Source of the DNA: Psychrobacter sp. NG25
GTDB taxonomy: Bacteria; Pseudomonadota; Gammaproteobacteria; Pseudomonadales; Moraxellaceae
DNA length: 64,000 nucleotides
Assembly (NCBI RefSeq): GCF_015234355.1
Contig: NZ_JADGMV010000004.1
Location: 62,001 to 126,000 of the forward strand
Reading direction: 5' to 3'
Shown: one piece after another, positions 45,609 through 54,108 of the stretch
How positions within the stretch are numbered: the first letter of the stretch is position 1
How the letters are laid out: each line of letters begins with the position of its first letter
Made by a program: the position numbers and the translations under genes
The notes under the pieces: generated by a model
Database searches by the model: none
What the model was told of the DNA's origin: nothing
What the model saw: the letters and a program-made list of their open reading frames with translations, nothing else

Positions 45609-47216
45609 ATGGGTATTAGCAGCAGTTCTACAGAGTCAGTCAAAACCGTTGGCTCTATGAGAATAAATCTATTTTTTGCCATTTTACTGATTGCGATGAC
45701 TTCCTACTTTTTGTGGTGGGGTCTAGATTACACAATGCGTCAACAGACCACGCTATTTATTGTAGCGACTGCCTTTGGTGTCTTTATGGCATTCAATATC
45801 GGCGGTAACGATGTTGCCAACTCTTTTGGTACGTCGGTGGGCGCAGGGACGCTGACTATCCCGCAAGCATTGGGTATTGCCGCGATATTTGAAGTATCGG
45901 GGGCAGTCCTCGCAGGCGGCGAAGTCACTGACACGATTCGGAGTGGAATTGTCGATCTAGATGGTCTATCCGTGACGCCCAATCAGTTTATTTATGTCAT
46001 GCTTTCCGCATTGATTGCTGCGGCATTTTGGCTGTTATTTGCGACCAAAAAGGGCTTGCCCGTCTCGACCACTCACTCCATTATTGGTGGTGTGATTGGT
46101 AGCTCCATTGTTTTAGGTATCACGTTAGGTGGTACTGATATGGCGTTATCAACGGTAGACTGGGGAACAGTTGGAACGATCGCTATTTCTTGGGTGTTGT
46201 CACCATTGCTAGGTGGCATCCTGTCCTATCTCTTGTATGGACAAATCAAGAAAAACATCATTGAATATAATGATAAAACAGAAGCTTATATTGCGACGCT
46301 AAAAGGCAATAAAAAAGTCTTAAAGCAAAATCATCGAGAGTTTTTGGATGGTTTGACAGAGTCTGAGCAGTTGGCCTATACGTCAGCTATGTTACGCGAT
46401 CAAGAAATCTACAAAGATGATGATTGTGACGTTGAAGACTTGGAGACTGATTACTACAAAAAGCTTTATGATATTGAGAACGAGCGCAGTAGCCTTGATA
46501 CGCTAAAAGCCCTTAAGCAATGGGTTCCTATCATTGCTGCCGCGGGTGGTGCAGTGATGACCTCTTTAGTCGTCTTTAAGGGCTTAAAGAACGTCAATAA
46601 TGGCCTGACGACCTTACAGGGTTTCTTGATTATGGGCATGATAGCGGCGCTAGTATGGCTAGCGACCTATATCTATACCAAAAGTATCCGTGGTAAGCAT
46701 AAGGAGGACTTGACGAAAGCGACATTTATTATGTTTAGCTGGATGCAGGTCTTTACGGCATCAGCATTTGCTTTCAGTCATGGCTCAAACGATATCGCCA
46801 ACGCTGTCGGTCCTTTTGCGGCTATTATGGATGTGATTCGTACCAATAGCATTGCTACAGAAGCGGCAGTGCCACCTGCTGTGATGCTAACCTTTGGTGT
46901 GTCATTGATTGTCGGTCTATGGTTTATCGGTAAAGAAGTGATTCAGACAGTGGGTACGAACTTGGCAAAAATGCATCCTGCTTCTGGCTTCTCAGCTGAA
47001 CTGGCTGCTGCTGCTGTTGTTATGGGTGCATCGACCATGGGATTACCTGTATCAAGCACGCATACGTTAGTAGGTGCGGTATTGGGTATTGGTATTGTCA
47101 ATAAGGATACCAACTGGAAACTTATGAGACCGATTGGTTTGGCTTGGATTGTTACGCTTCCTGCAGCGGCCACCATGTCTGCCATCAGCTATGTCATATT
47201 GAGCAACATTTTTTAA
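45609..47216 (+). CDS. pit: Inorganic phosphate transporter, PiT family
   Basis: Inner-membrane, ion-coupled low-affinity phosphate carrier (535 residues). The two family signatures are present: 'FNIGGNDVANSFGTSVGAGTLT' near the N terminus and 'SHGSNDIANAVGPFAAI' in the second half. Each half ends in the 'LPVSSTHT' or 'LPVSTTHSIIGG' element. About ten membrane segments are split by a charged cytoplasmic loop (about residues 215-300). Together with pap upstream it suggests a phosphate/polyphosphate neighbourhood. Confidence 0.95.
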   Translation: MGISSSSTESVKTVGSMRINLFFAILLIAMTSYFLWWGLDYTMRQQTTLFIVATAFGVFMAFNIGGNDVANSFGTSVGAGTLTIPQALGIAAIFEVSGAVLAGGEVTDTIRSGIVDLDGLSVTPNQFIYVMLSALIAAAFWLLFATKKGLPVSTTHSIIGGVIGSSIVLGITLGGTDMALSTVDWGTVGTIAISWVLSPLLGGILSYLLYGQIKKNIIEYNDKTEAYIATLKGNKKVLKQNHREFLDGLTESEQLAYTSAMLRDQEIYKDDDCDVEDLETDYYKKLYDIENERSSLDTLKALKQWVPIIAAAGGAVMTSLVVFKGLKNVNNGLTTLQGFLIMGMIAALVWLATYIYTKSIRGKHKEDLTKATFIMFSWMQVFTASAFAFSHGSNDIANAVGPFAAIMDVIRTNSIATEAAVPPAVMLTFGVSLIVGLWFIGKEVIQTVGTNLAKMHPASGFSAELAAAAVVMGASTMGLPVSSTHTLVGAVLGIGIVNKDTNWKLMRPIGLAWIVTLPAAATMSAISYVILSNIF

Positions 47217-47292
47217 GGTCCCGCTAACCTTATTAGTGAGTGAGTGAATGCATTTTTATGACTGAGTTTTTATAGCTAAGTTCAATATAATA

Positions 47293-47330
47293 AAAAACGC
47301 TTATCGGCATTATGCTGATAAGCGTTTTTA
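47293..47330. terminator. Terminator of pit
   Basis: Perfect arms AAAAACGCTTATC and GATAAGCGTTTTT flank an 11-nt loop. It can also serve the convergent aminotransferase gene. Confidence 0.93.
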
Positions 47331-47331
47331 T

Positions 47332-47441
47332 ATATAGCCAATCCTCTATAAATTGGATACGGTGTCAGTCTCGCTTAGTCTGCTACTTGTAGTACTTTCA
47401 CTCGCCTTCCTTGTATCCAAATTATATTTAACCGACTATAT
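47332..47441. repeat. Dispersed palindromic repeat, copy C
   Basis: The best-preserved copy. Ends TATAGCCAATCC (left) and CCGACTATAT (right). Inner arms AATTGGATAC (47351-47360) and GTATCCAAATT (47413-47423). The centre TACTTGTAGTACTTTCACTC is nearly identical to copy A. It lies directly between the pit terminator and the aminotransferase stop codon. Confidence 0.85.
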
Positions 47442-47452
47442 CCATTTAAGAT

Positions 47453-49102
47453 TTAATCAGTGCCAAACTGTTGGCGTTTTTTAGCAAAGAAGCGATCTAA
47501 GCGATCCATTGCATCTTCTAATTCATGTAGATTGGGTAGGAATACTAAGCGAAAATGATCTGGTCTGTCCCAGTTAAATCCCGTACCTTGTACCATTAAG
47601 ACATTTTCTTCAGTTAATAAATCCATCATGAAATCCATGTCATCCGTGATAGGGTAAACGTCAGGATCTATCTTTGGAAAACAATAAAATGCGCCTTGAG
47701 GCATGGTGCACGAAATACCTTTAATAGCATTGAGACGTGTTACAGCCATTTCACGCTGTTTATACAAACGACCTGTCTTGGAAGTAAGGTCTTTCATACT
47801 TTGGTGGCCACCCATCGCTGTTTGGATGGCATATTGCCCCTGAACATTAGAACACAAGCGCATAGATGCGAGCATGTCTAATCCTTCGATAAAGTCCGTG
47901 GCGTGTTGCTTGCGACCAGAGACCATCATCCAGCCTGCACGAAACCCTGCGATACGGTGTGACTTTGATAAGCCATTGTATGAAAGGACCAGCACGTCGT
48001 CAGTCAGCGTGCTCATTGGCGTATGTACGGTGTCATCATAAAGAATACGATCGTAAATCTCATCGGCCATAATGATGAGATCATGCTCTTTAGCGACGTC
48101 GATAATTTGTAATAGCAGCTCATCGCTATAAAGCGCACCGGTGGGGTTATTAGGGTTGATAACCACGATGCCCTTTGTTTTACTGGTAATCTTAGACTTG
48201 ATGTCTTCGATATCAGGGTGCCAGTTATCTTCTTCGTTGCAACGATAGTGCACGGCTGTACCACCAGACAGATTGGCTGCTGCTGTCCATAGCGGGTAAT
48301 CCGGCATTGGAATGAGCACTTCATCGCCATCATTCATCAACGCTTGCATGGTCATGACAATCAGCTCAGATACGCCATTACCCAAATAAACATCACGCAC
48401 ATCAACAGCTGATAACAATCCTTTCGATTGATAATATTGCAATACCGCTTTACGCGCAGAAAAAATCCCTTGAGAGTCTGAATATCCAGTCGCTTCTGCT
48501 AAGTTCATCGCCACATCACGCAAAATTTCATGCGGTGCCTCTAGACCAAACGGTGCTGGGTTGCCGACGTTTAATTTTAATATGCGCTTGCCTTCCGCTT
48601 CCATTCTATTTGCAGTCTGTAGTAGGGGACCACGAATGTCGTAACAGACATTTTGTAATTTATCAGATTTTTTAATTGTATTCATAGAGTGACCACTCTT
48701 AGTATTGTGTTGTGAGTTTTCTCGAGCGTTAGAGGTTGTAGAGATTGTTTTCGATTGACTTTGGTCTGTATGGTTGGGCTGTATGTCTACAGGTGAAGAA
48801 GCAGATGAATCGTCATTCTTGCCTGAACCACCATTTATGGATTTTGTCGTAGCACTGGCTTCGTTTTGAAGTTCACCGCGTAGTAAATAGCCTTCGCTAC
48901 AGCCTAGAATGCGTGCTAACGTCGGCAGCTTAGACGAGACAATACCGTTTGTGCCACGTTCCCAGTTAGAGATAGCACCACGACTGACCTTCGCACCTGC
49001 TGCCGTCATCGCTTGTGCCAATTGTTCAGCGGTAAAACCTTTACTGCGACGCAGCTGTACAAGTCGCTCAGCTTGTGCACTTTTATTCTTATCACTAGCC
49101 AT
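47453..49102 (-). CDS. XRE-family regulator fused to AlaA-type alanine aminotransferase
   Basis: 549 residues in three parts. Residues 10-78 are an XRE helix-turn-helix (RLVQLRRSKGFTAEQLAQAM, 'VSRGAISNWERGTNGIVSSKLPTLARIL'). Residues 79-139 are a Ser/Asn/Gln-rich linker. Residues 140-549 are a complete class I PLP aminotransferase of the AlaA type: MNTIKKSDKLQNVCYDIRGP, 'LNVGNPAPFGLEAP', 'NPNNPTGALY', and the PLP Lys in 'YNGLSKSHRIAGFRAGW'. Met140 falls exactly where Escherichia coli AlaA begins, so the fusion junction is the ancestral start, and an internal initiation product is possible. The enzyme would make alanine from pyruvate and glutamate. The added domain suggests DNA binding, perhaps of its own promoter. 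Confidence 0.9.
   Translation of the reverse strand: MASDKNKSAQAERLVQLRRSKGFTAEQLAQAMTAAGAKVSRGAISNWERGTNGIVSSKLPTLARILGCSEGYLLRGELQNEASATTKSINGGSGKNDDSSASSPVDIQPNHTDQSQSKTISTTSNARENSQHNTKSGHSMNTIKKSDKLQNVCYDIRGPLLQTANRMEAEGKRILKLNVGNPAPFGLEAPHEILRDVAMNLAEATGYSDSQGIFSARKAVLQYYQSKGLLSAVDVRDVYLGNGVSELIVMTMQALMNDGDEVLIPMPDYPLWTAAANLSGGTAVHYRCNEEDNWHPDIEDIKSKITSKTKGIVVINPNNPTGALYSDELLLQIIDVAKEHDLIIMADEIYDRILYDDTVHTPMSTLTDDVLVLSYNGLSKSHRIAGFRAGWMMVSGRKQHATDFIEGLDMLASMRLCSNVQGQYAIQTAMGGHQSMKDLTSKTGRLYKQREMAVTRLNAIKGISCTMPQGAFYCFPKIDPDVYPITDDMDFMMDLLTEENVLMVQGTGFNWDRPDHFRLVFLPNLHELEDAMDRLDRFFAKKRQQFGTD
48686..48699. promoter_or_regulatory. Palindrome just before the internal AlaA start codon
   Basis: AGAGTG-AC-CACTCT, 6-bp arms, ends immediately next to the ATG of Met140 (48683-48685, minus strand). 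In the transcript it would form a small hairpin over the place where a ribosome binding site (AGAGUGG) could lie. Confidence 0.4.
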
Positions 49103-49470
49103 AATCAGTTAAGCCTGTGTTCATCAATAGATTTGTAATAAAAAAATTACTTTAATTGAAGAGTAATGTTTATGTACTAATGCAAGATATTATTGCATAA
49201 ATAATAGCAATGCAAGTTAACTTTAAAATTATTAAAAAAATGAAAGTAAATCTTGCATTTATAAGTATATGAGACAGCTTTATACTAAAATGACACATGA
49301 TTACCTATTACTAATTGCTTTACCAACATAATATTATTGTAATATATACCTTGAATATTGGAGCAGTAACCAATAGATAGGGCGCATCGTTTTTAGAAAG
49401 CAATAACGATAAAACTCAAATAGTAGCAACATAAAATATTAGATAATACCTATCTAACTAAGGGTAAATT
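49103..49470. other. Intergenic region aminotransferase / msrB
   Basis: 368 nt between divergent genes, very A/T-rich. Its notable content is the cluster of TGCAA/TTGCA motifs at 49179-49259, listed separately. No RNA gene or reading frame is supported. Confidence 0.5.
49179..49259. promoter_or_regulatory. Candidate operator cluster upstream of the XRE-AlaA fusion
   Basis: AATGCAAGAT (49179-49188), AATGCAAGTT (49209-49218) and the reverse-oriented ATCTTGCATT (49250-49259) share one motif. The first also forms an inverted repeat TGCAA-N7-TTGCA (49181-49197). The sites lie 77-157 nt before the fusion gene's start codon, a suitable place for autoregulation by its helix-turn-helix. Confidence 0.5.
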
Positions 49471-49896
49471 ATGCAAGATAATCAACTTAGCAAAGAAGAA
49501 ATCAGCCAGTTAACAGAAGCTGACTGGAAAGAGCGTTTAAGCGCTGACGAATATCATGTGCTGCGTGAGAAAGGCACAGAGCGTCCGTTCACAGGTGTTT
49601 ATAATGATGCGACCGATGATGGCGTTTATCGTTGTAAAGGCTGCGGTGCCAGCTTATTTGACTCAAGTAATAAGTTTGATGCTAGCTGCGGTTGGCCAAG
49701 TTTTGACCAAGGAATCGATAACAGCGCTATTGAAGAGCATGTCGATAACTCGCTCGGCATGACTCGTACAGAAGTAACCTGCAGTAACTGCGGCGCGCAT
49801 TTGGGTCATGTATTCCCTGATGGGCCTAGTGAAACGACTGGCATGCGCTACTGCATTAACTCAGTATCTATCGATTTGGATAAATCTGAAAAGTAG
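49471..49896 (+). CDS. msrB: Peptide-methionine (R)-S-oxide reductase
   Basis: Repairs R-methionine sulfoxide in proteins (141 residues). It has two zinc Cys-x2-Cys pairs (CKGC and CSNC), '[12 protein letters not shown]', '[12 protein letters not shown]', and the catalytic Cys in '[11 protein letters not shown]'. An acidic start [23 protein letters not shown] is typical. It has its own terminator. gpx follows in the same direction. Confidence 0.96.
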   Translation: MQDNQLSKEEISQLTEADWKERLSADEYHVLREKGTERPFTGVYNDATDDGVYRCKGCGASLFDSSNKFDASCGWPSFDQGIDNSAIEEHVDNSLGMTRTEVTCSNCGAHLGHVFPDGPSETTGMRYCINSVSIDLDKSEK

Positions 49897-49927
49897 TTGT
49901 CAGCTGTTTAGATAAGCTTAGAAGTAC

Positions 49928-49955
49928 AAAAAGGAAGCACTATGCTTCCTTTTTA
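49928..49955 (+). terminator. Terminator of msrB
   Basis: Arms AAAAAGGAAGCA and TGCTTCCTTTTT surround a 3-nt loop. The T tract runs into the tandem repeat that follows. Confidence 0.9.
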
Positions 49956-50006
49956 TTTGTTGGTACTCTTTTTATTTGTTGGTACTCTTTTTATTTATTG
50001 GTAGTA
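49950..50006. repeat. 19-bp tandem repeat, three units
   Basis: Unit TTTTTATTTGTTGGTACTC occurs at 49950-49968 and 49969-49987. A third, imperfect unit (49988-50006) differs at three positions. Confidence 0.9.
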
Positions 50007-50094
50007 TGGTTGTGGTTGCTACTAAGAATGCAGTAAGGCTCAACAAACAACTAAAATAATAATTCAATTAATTCAAACAATTTAAGGATAGATG

Positions 50095-50580
50095 ATGAGT
50101 ACTATTTATGATTTTACGGCTGAGCGCATGGATGGTAGCTCGCAAGCCTTTTTAGATTGTCAAGGTAAAGTGCTACTAATCGTCAATACCGCCAGTAAAT
50201 GTGGATTTACGCCGCAGTTTGAAGGCTTAGAGTTGTTATATCAACAGTATAAAGATCAAGGACTGGTGGTTATCGGTTTTCCTTGTAATCAATTTGGTAG
50301 CCAAGATCCAGGCAGCAATGATGAGATTGGTGCGTTTTGTCAAAAGAATTATGGTGTCAGCTTTCCAATGATGGCAAAGGTTGAAGTGAATGGAGAGGAT
50401 GCTCATCCGATCTACGAATGGCTCAAAGAGCAAAAGGGCGGTGTGCTCACAAATGGCATCAAATGGAATTTTACCAAGTTTTTAATTGGTAGTAATGGGC
50501 AAGTCATTGACCGCTATGCACCAACGACCAAGCCAGAAGCCATTAAAAATGATATTGAGCAAGCATTAGCCAATAAATAA
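50095..50580 (+). CDS. Glutathione peroxidase family protein
   Basis: Thiol peroxidase of the GPx family (161 residues). The catalytic Cys replaces selenocysteine in 'VNTASKCGFTPQFEGLE', with 'FPCNQFGSQDPG' and the Trp of 'KWNFTKFLIG' completing the tetrad. Bacterial members usually use thioredoxin. I prefer ATG 50095 (AAGGA 6 nt upstream) to the adjacent ATG 50092 (3 nt). It neighbours msrB, both oxidant-defence genes. Confidence 0.94.
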   Translation: MSTIYDFTAERMDGSSQAFLDCQGKVLLIVNTASKCGFTPQFEGLELLYQQYKDQGLVVIGFPCNQFGSQDPGSNDEIGAFCQKNYGVSFPMMAKVEVNGEDAHPIYEWLKEQKGGVLTNGIKWNFTKFLIGSNGQVIDRYAPTTKPEAIKNDIEQALANK

Positions 50581-50696
50581 GTATCGAACTCAAAAAACAT
50601 TGGTTTTTTATAAAAGTATAAAATGAATAAAAACATATGCTTGCTAGAAATTTCGATAAAAATGCAAAAAATATGTGAAAAAGTCGAAAATACTGT

Positions 50697-50724
50697 TTGA
50701 CACCCAACTGTAAATCTATATAAT
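50697..50724 (+). promoter_or_regulatory. Promoter of the tRNA-Val/tRNA-Asp operon
   Basis: TTGACA (50697-50702) and TATAAT (50719-50724), both perfect consensus boxes, are 16 nt apart. They lie 80 nt before the first tRNA. Confidence 0.85.
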
Positions 50725-50803
50725 ACACACCCACAGCAGCAGAGCTTAGTGACAAACTTAAGAGCTCAGTTGATGTTGAATAAATTGCATAGCAATTGTT
50801 CGC

Positions 50804-50879
50804 GGGTGATTAGCTCAGTTGGTAGAGCGTCTGCCTTACACGCAGAATGTCGGCGGTTCGAATCCGTCATCACCCACCA
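50804..50879 (+). tRNA. tRNA-Val (anticodon TAC)
   Basis: 76 nt with encoded CCA. Acceptor arms GGGTGAT / ATCACCC, D arm AGCTCAGTTGGTAGAGC, anticodon arm TCTGC-CTTACAC-GCAGA giving anticodon TAC, and T loop GTTCGAATC. Confidence 0.97.
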
Positions 50880-50932
50880 CTACTTTAGCGAAGTGGACCT
50901 CTTCATAAAGGTAAGATGCTAAAGAGACCTAA

Positions 50933-51009
50933 GCAGCGGTAGTTCAGTTGGTTAGAATACCGGCCTGTCACGCCGGGGGTCGCGGGTTCGAGTCCCGTCC
51001 GCTGCGCCA
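50933..51009 (+). tRNA. tRNA-Asp (anticodon GTC)
   Basis: 77 nt with encoded CCA. Acceptor arms GCAGCGG / CCGCTGC with discriminator G, anticodon loop CTGTCAC giving GTC, and T loop GTTCGAGTC. 53 nt after tRNA-Val and presumably cotranscribed. Confidence 0.97.
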
Positions 51010-51011
51010 TA

Positions 51012-51089
51012 TTTAAAACGAATTTAAACTTTCGAGTTTAAGCAAGTTTCGCCTCAAACATTAGATTGTTTGAGGTTTTTTTGTGTCTG
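51012..51089. repeat. Direct repeat, copy 1 (tRNA operon 3' flank)
   Basis: About 78 nt, from TTTAAAACGAATTTAAACTT through the terminator hairpin to TTGTGTCTG, matched by a diverged copy at 54204-54280. The two copies flank the MFS/MocR pair. Confidence 0.8.
51052..51082 (+). terminator. Terminator of the tRNA operon
   Basis: Perfect 9-bp arms CCTCAAACA and TGTTTGAGG surround a 6-nt loop and are followed by seven T. Confidence 0.93.
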
Positions 51090-51280
51090 TGATATCACCT
51101 AAAACTCAGATTGGTGTGTGACTAGACTTTCTAATAGAAGAGAGCAGACCATCTAAAATATTTACGTCCTAATGCTGTCCTTATTCTCTGCCTTTCTATT
51201 CTATTTCTTACTTTATCGTGTATCGCATTTTACGATTGATCAAAGCAAAATAGCGTTTTTTATTTGATATGCATGTTTGC

Positions 51281-52462
51281 TCAGGTAAAATTTCTCATAG
51301 CAAAGTTTGATTTACGTTCTGTTTTCAAAATAGATTGACTGGCAAACAAGACAATCACACCAACTAAGGAAAACACACCAAAGGCGTAGAATGCAGTAGC
51401 AGCACCATACCGATCAACAATTAAACCAGTAAAGATGACAGGCACACTAAGCCCTATATATGCCATCAGAAAGTAGCCTGCACTCGCACGTGCTTGCTCA
51501 TTGCCAGCCGAGCGTGCGACTCCTAGCATACCTCCTAAATAGACAAAGCCATAACAACTACTGCTAGCTAAAAAAGCGGCCAAAAGAATCACTGGAAGGT
51601 TGGCGTTCAAAGTTCCCCAAGCCAATAAAGCATAAGCCGGTAGTAAGATCAAAAGACCAAGCTTACTTGAGACTTGAGGGTCAAGTTTTCGGGCGATTGG
51701 TTGAACGATCAATCCGCAACTGATGGCTAACATAGAGGATATCCCCGCATACTTAGCGAGTCCATGCGTGGCCAGTACTGAGGGAATAACTGACAATACC
51801 AATCCTGTCGTTGCCCAACAAATCAAAATACCACTGCCATACCAGACGACTTCACGGTTAAAATAAGGTAGCCGTAGCATAGATGTGGGCAAATTAGTGC
51901 GTTTAGGTGCTGTCTCTGGTAATTGATATAACAAAAACATAGCGAATATCCCGCTAGCTAGCAGTAAGAAAAAACTGGCTGGCTGATCGGTTTCATAAAA
52001 CATCAAAGAAACTGTCGTCAATACAGGACCAAGACCAAAACCTATCGTCGTACTGGCCGTTACCCACGCTGTTGCACGCATCGTATCTGATGAGCCAAGC
52101 AGCTCAATCATATAGGCAGTCGCCGTAGCAGCCATCAGAGCCGTTCCCACACCCAGTATGAATCGTGCTACTGCTAACGCTCGTGTGTAAGGATAAAATA
52201 GCATGAGAGCCGTCGCTGTTATTGATAACGCTAAAGCTATTAAAATTGTCTTGCGGCGTCCGATCCGATCAGACAATCCGCCAAAAGCCAACAATACAGG
52301 TATGACGCCTAATACATAAAAGGAAAACGCTATCGTAGTTGCTAGTACGCCATAGCCATCATTGTGTGCGTAAACGGCATAAAGCGGCCCTTGGATATTG
52401 ACGCTTGTCGTTATTACGCATAAGGCAAAAGCCAGATATTTATTATATTTTTTCGTGGTCAT
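51281..52462 (-). CDS. MFS transporter (DHA1-like)
   Basis: Inner-membrane carrier (393 residues) with about 12 hydrophobic segments. The loop 2-3 motif A is 'FGGLSDRIGRRKTIL', and a motif-C-like glycine-rich stretch occurs in the fifth segment (ASTTIGFGLGPVLTTV). Such proteins export drugs or metabolites, and the substrate cannot be read from the sequence. It is divergent from a MocR-type regulator across 266 nt, a common arrangement in which the regulator controls the transporter. A clear ribosome binding site is lacking. Confidence 0.85.
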   Translation of the reverse strand: MTTKKYNKYLAFALCVITTSVNIQGPLYAVYAHNDGYGVLATTIAFSFYVLGVIPVLLAFGGLSDRIGRRKTILIALALSITATALMLFYPYTRALAVARFILGVGTALMAATATAYMIELLGSSDTMRATAWVTASTTIGFGLGPVLTTVSLMFYETDQPASFFLLLASGIFAMFLLYQLPETAPKRTNLPTSMLRLPYFNREVVWYGSGILICWATTGLVLSVIPSVLATHGLAKYAGISSMLAISCGLIVQPIARKLDPQVSSKLGLLILLPAYALLAWGTLNANLPVILLAAFLASSSCYGFVYLGGMLGVARSAGNEQARASAGYFLMAYIGLSVPVIFTGLIVDRYGAATAFYAFGVFSLVGVIVLFASQSILKTERKSNFAMRNFT

Positions 52463-52613
52463 AGATCGCTACTTTTTGAAGAATAATCGTTGAATTGGCT
52501 GGGGTTAGTGTGATTCACAGTAGAGTCTCACATCCACCTCTACATCGTTTACGTTCAATGATTAAAACAAAAGCGCAGTAGGTTATCTATATACAATCCA
52601 GTACAATTAGACA

Positions 52614-52645
52614 GAACTGTTTGGTCTATAGAACCCATACAGTTC
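52614..52645. promoter_or_regulatory. Nested palindrome between MFS and MocR genes
   Basis: Outer arms GAACTGT (52614-52620) and ACAGTTC (52639-52645) share a centre with the inner near-palindrome GGTCTATAGAACC (52623-52635). This is a candidate regulator binding site in the divergent promoter region. Confidence 0.5.
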
Positions 52646-52728
52646 GAAAATCAAATCAATATATTGTCCCATCTGCAATTTTGAGACAAGACATCCATAG
52701 AAGCTGACCTATTAAAAACAGTAAAAAT

Positions 52729-54108
52729 ATGAATAATAAATTCACACGCATCGAAATTGTCATGGCTGACATAAAAGAGAAAATAGCGACCGTTATCTAC
52801 ATGCCAGAGTCGCGACTACCTTCTGTTCGTGCCGCTGCCAAAGACTATGGGTTCTCGCTATCTACCGTGGTTGAAGCCTATGAGCGCTTGCAAATCGAGG
52901 GAGTTATCTACTCTCGTCCGGGTGCAGGGTTCTATGTGTCAGAGACGACAGCGCCGCTATCATTGACAGATATAGCGCCAAAAATTGACCGAGTGGTAGA
53001 TCCATTGTGGGTATCACGGCAGTCGCTGGAGCCACCCGATAGTGCGCTAAAGCCAGGCTGCGGCTGGTTGCCAGCGGATTGGCTGTTTGAAGCAGGTATG
53101 CGCCGGGGTCTACGAAATGTGGCAAAAGCTGACGCGTCCATTATCAGTGAGTATGCAACGCCGCTAGGACTGTTAGCATTGCGTCAACTACTCACGCGAC
53201 GTATGGCAGGATTGAGTATCAATGCAGAACCTTCACAGGTGATATTGACGGATTCGGGCACTCAAGCGATAGATTTGATTTTTCGATTTTTACTGATACC
53301 AGGTGATACGGTTGTCGTCGATGATCCATGCTACTTTAACTTTCGAGCACAATTGCTTGCCCATAGAGTCAAAGTGGTTGGTGTGCCTTATACGCCAAAT
53401 GGGCCAGATGTAGATGCCTTTGCAGCGATTTTAGATGAGCATAAGCCGCGCCTGTACATTACCAACGCTGCTATTCACAATCCTACGGGCGCAACGTTAT
53501 CACCTGCCACGGCATACCGTGTATTACAGTTGGCCCAAGCGGCTGGTTTGTACATTATCGAAGACGATATTTTTGCAGACTTTGAAGTTAAGCCTGCAGC
53601 GAGATTGGCGGCTTTAGATGGGTTATCACGAGTATTCTATATAGGCAGTTTTTCTAAAACATTATCCGCATCCCTACGCTGTGGTTATATTGCAGCGCCT
53701 ATGGAATGGGTCGAGAGTTTGGTAGATTTAAAGATAGCCACTGGCTTTGGTGGCAGTCAGTTAGCAGCGGCTGTTGTGTTCTCCGCATTGACTGATAGCG
53801 GCTATCGTAAGCATATGAATGATATCCATACACGGCTGGCAAGCGCGCGTACTCACACGCTACCACGATTGGCTAAATTAGGCATCGTACCGTGGCTGCT
53901 CCCACAAGCAGGCATGTTCCTGTGGTGCCGATTACCTGAAAATAACAATGCGACCGAATTGGCCAATCGTTGTTTATCCAAAGGTGTGGTATTGGCGCCG
54001 GGCAATGTTTTTAGCCAATCGGACAATGCTGAGAACTTTATGCGGTTCAATGTGGCGCAGATGAATCATTCAAAGATCTTTGAGGTATTGGCTCAATCGA
54101 TGACTTAG
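52729..54108 (+). CDS. MocR/PdxR-type regulator (GntR wHTH + aminotransferase fold)
   Basis: 459 residues. The N-terminal GntR winged helix (about 1-75: 'SRLPSVRAAAKDYGFSLSTVVEAYERLQIEGVIYSRPGAGFYV') is followed, after a linker, by a class I aminotransferase-like domain (about 110-459). The latter has 'DPCYFNFRAQL', 'NPTGATLSP', 'IEDDIFADF', and the PLP-binding Lys in 'YIGSFSKTLSASLRCGYIAAP'. MocR proteins use PLP or a PLP adduct as effector. PdxR controls vitamin B6 genes, but none are here, so the neighbouring transporter is the likelier target. It is flanked, with the MFS gene, by direct repeats. Confidence 0.88.
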   Translation: MNNKFTRIEIVMADIKEKIATVIYMPESRLPSVRAAAKDYGFSLSTVVEAYERLQIEGVIYSRPGAGFYVSETTAPLSLTDIAPKIDRVVDPLWVSRQSLEPPDSALKPGCGWLPADWLFEAGMRRGLRNVAKADASIISEYATPLGLLALRQLLTRRMAGLSINAEPSQVILTDSGTQAIDLIFRFLLIPGDTVVVDDPCYFNFRAQLLAHRVKVVGVPYTPNGPDVDAFAAILDEHKPRLYITNAAIHNPTGATLSPATAYRVLQLAQAAGLYIIEDDIFADFEVKPAARLAALDGLSRVFYIGSFSKTLSASLRCGYIAAPMEWVESLVDLKIATGFGGSQLAAAVVFSALTDSGYRKHMNDIHTRLASARTHTLPRLAKLGIVPWLLPQAGMFLWCRLPENNNATELANRCLSKGVVLAPGNVFSQSDNAENFMRFNVAQMNHSKIFEVLAQSMT

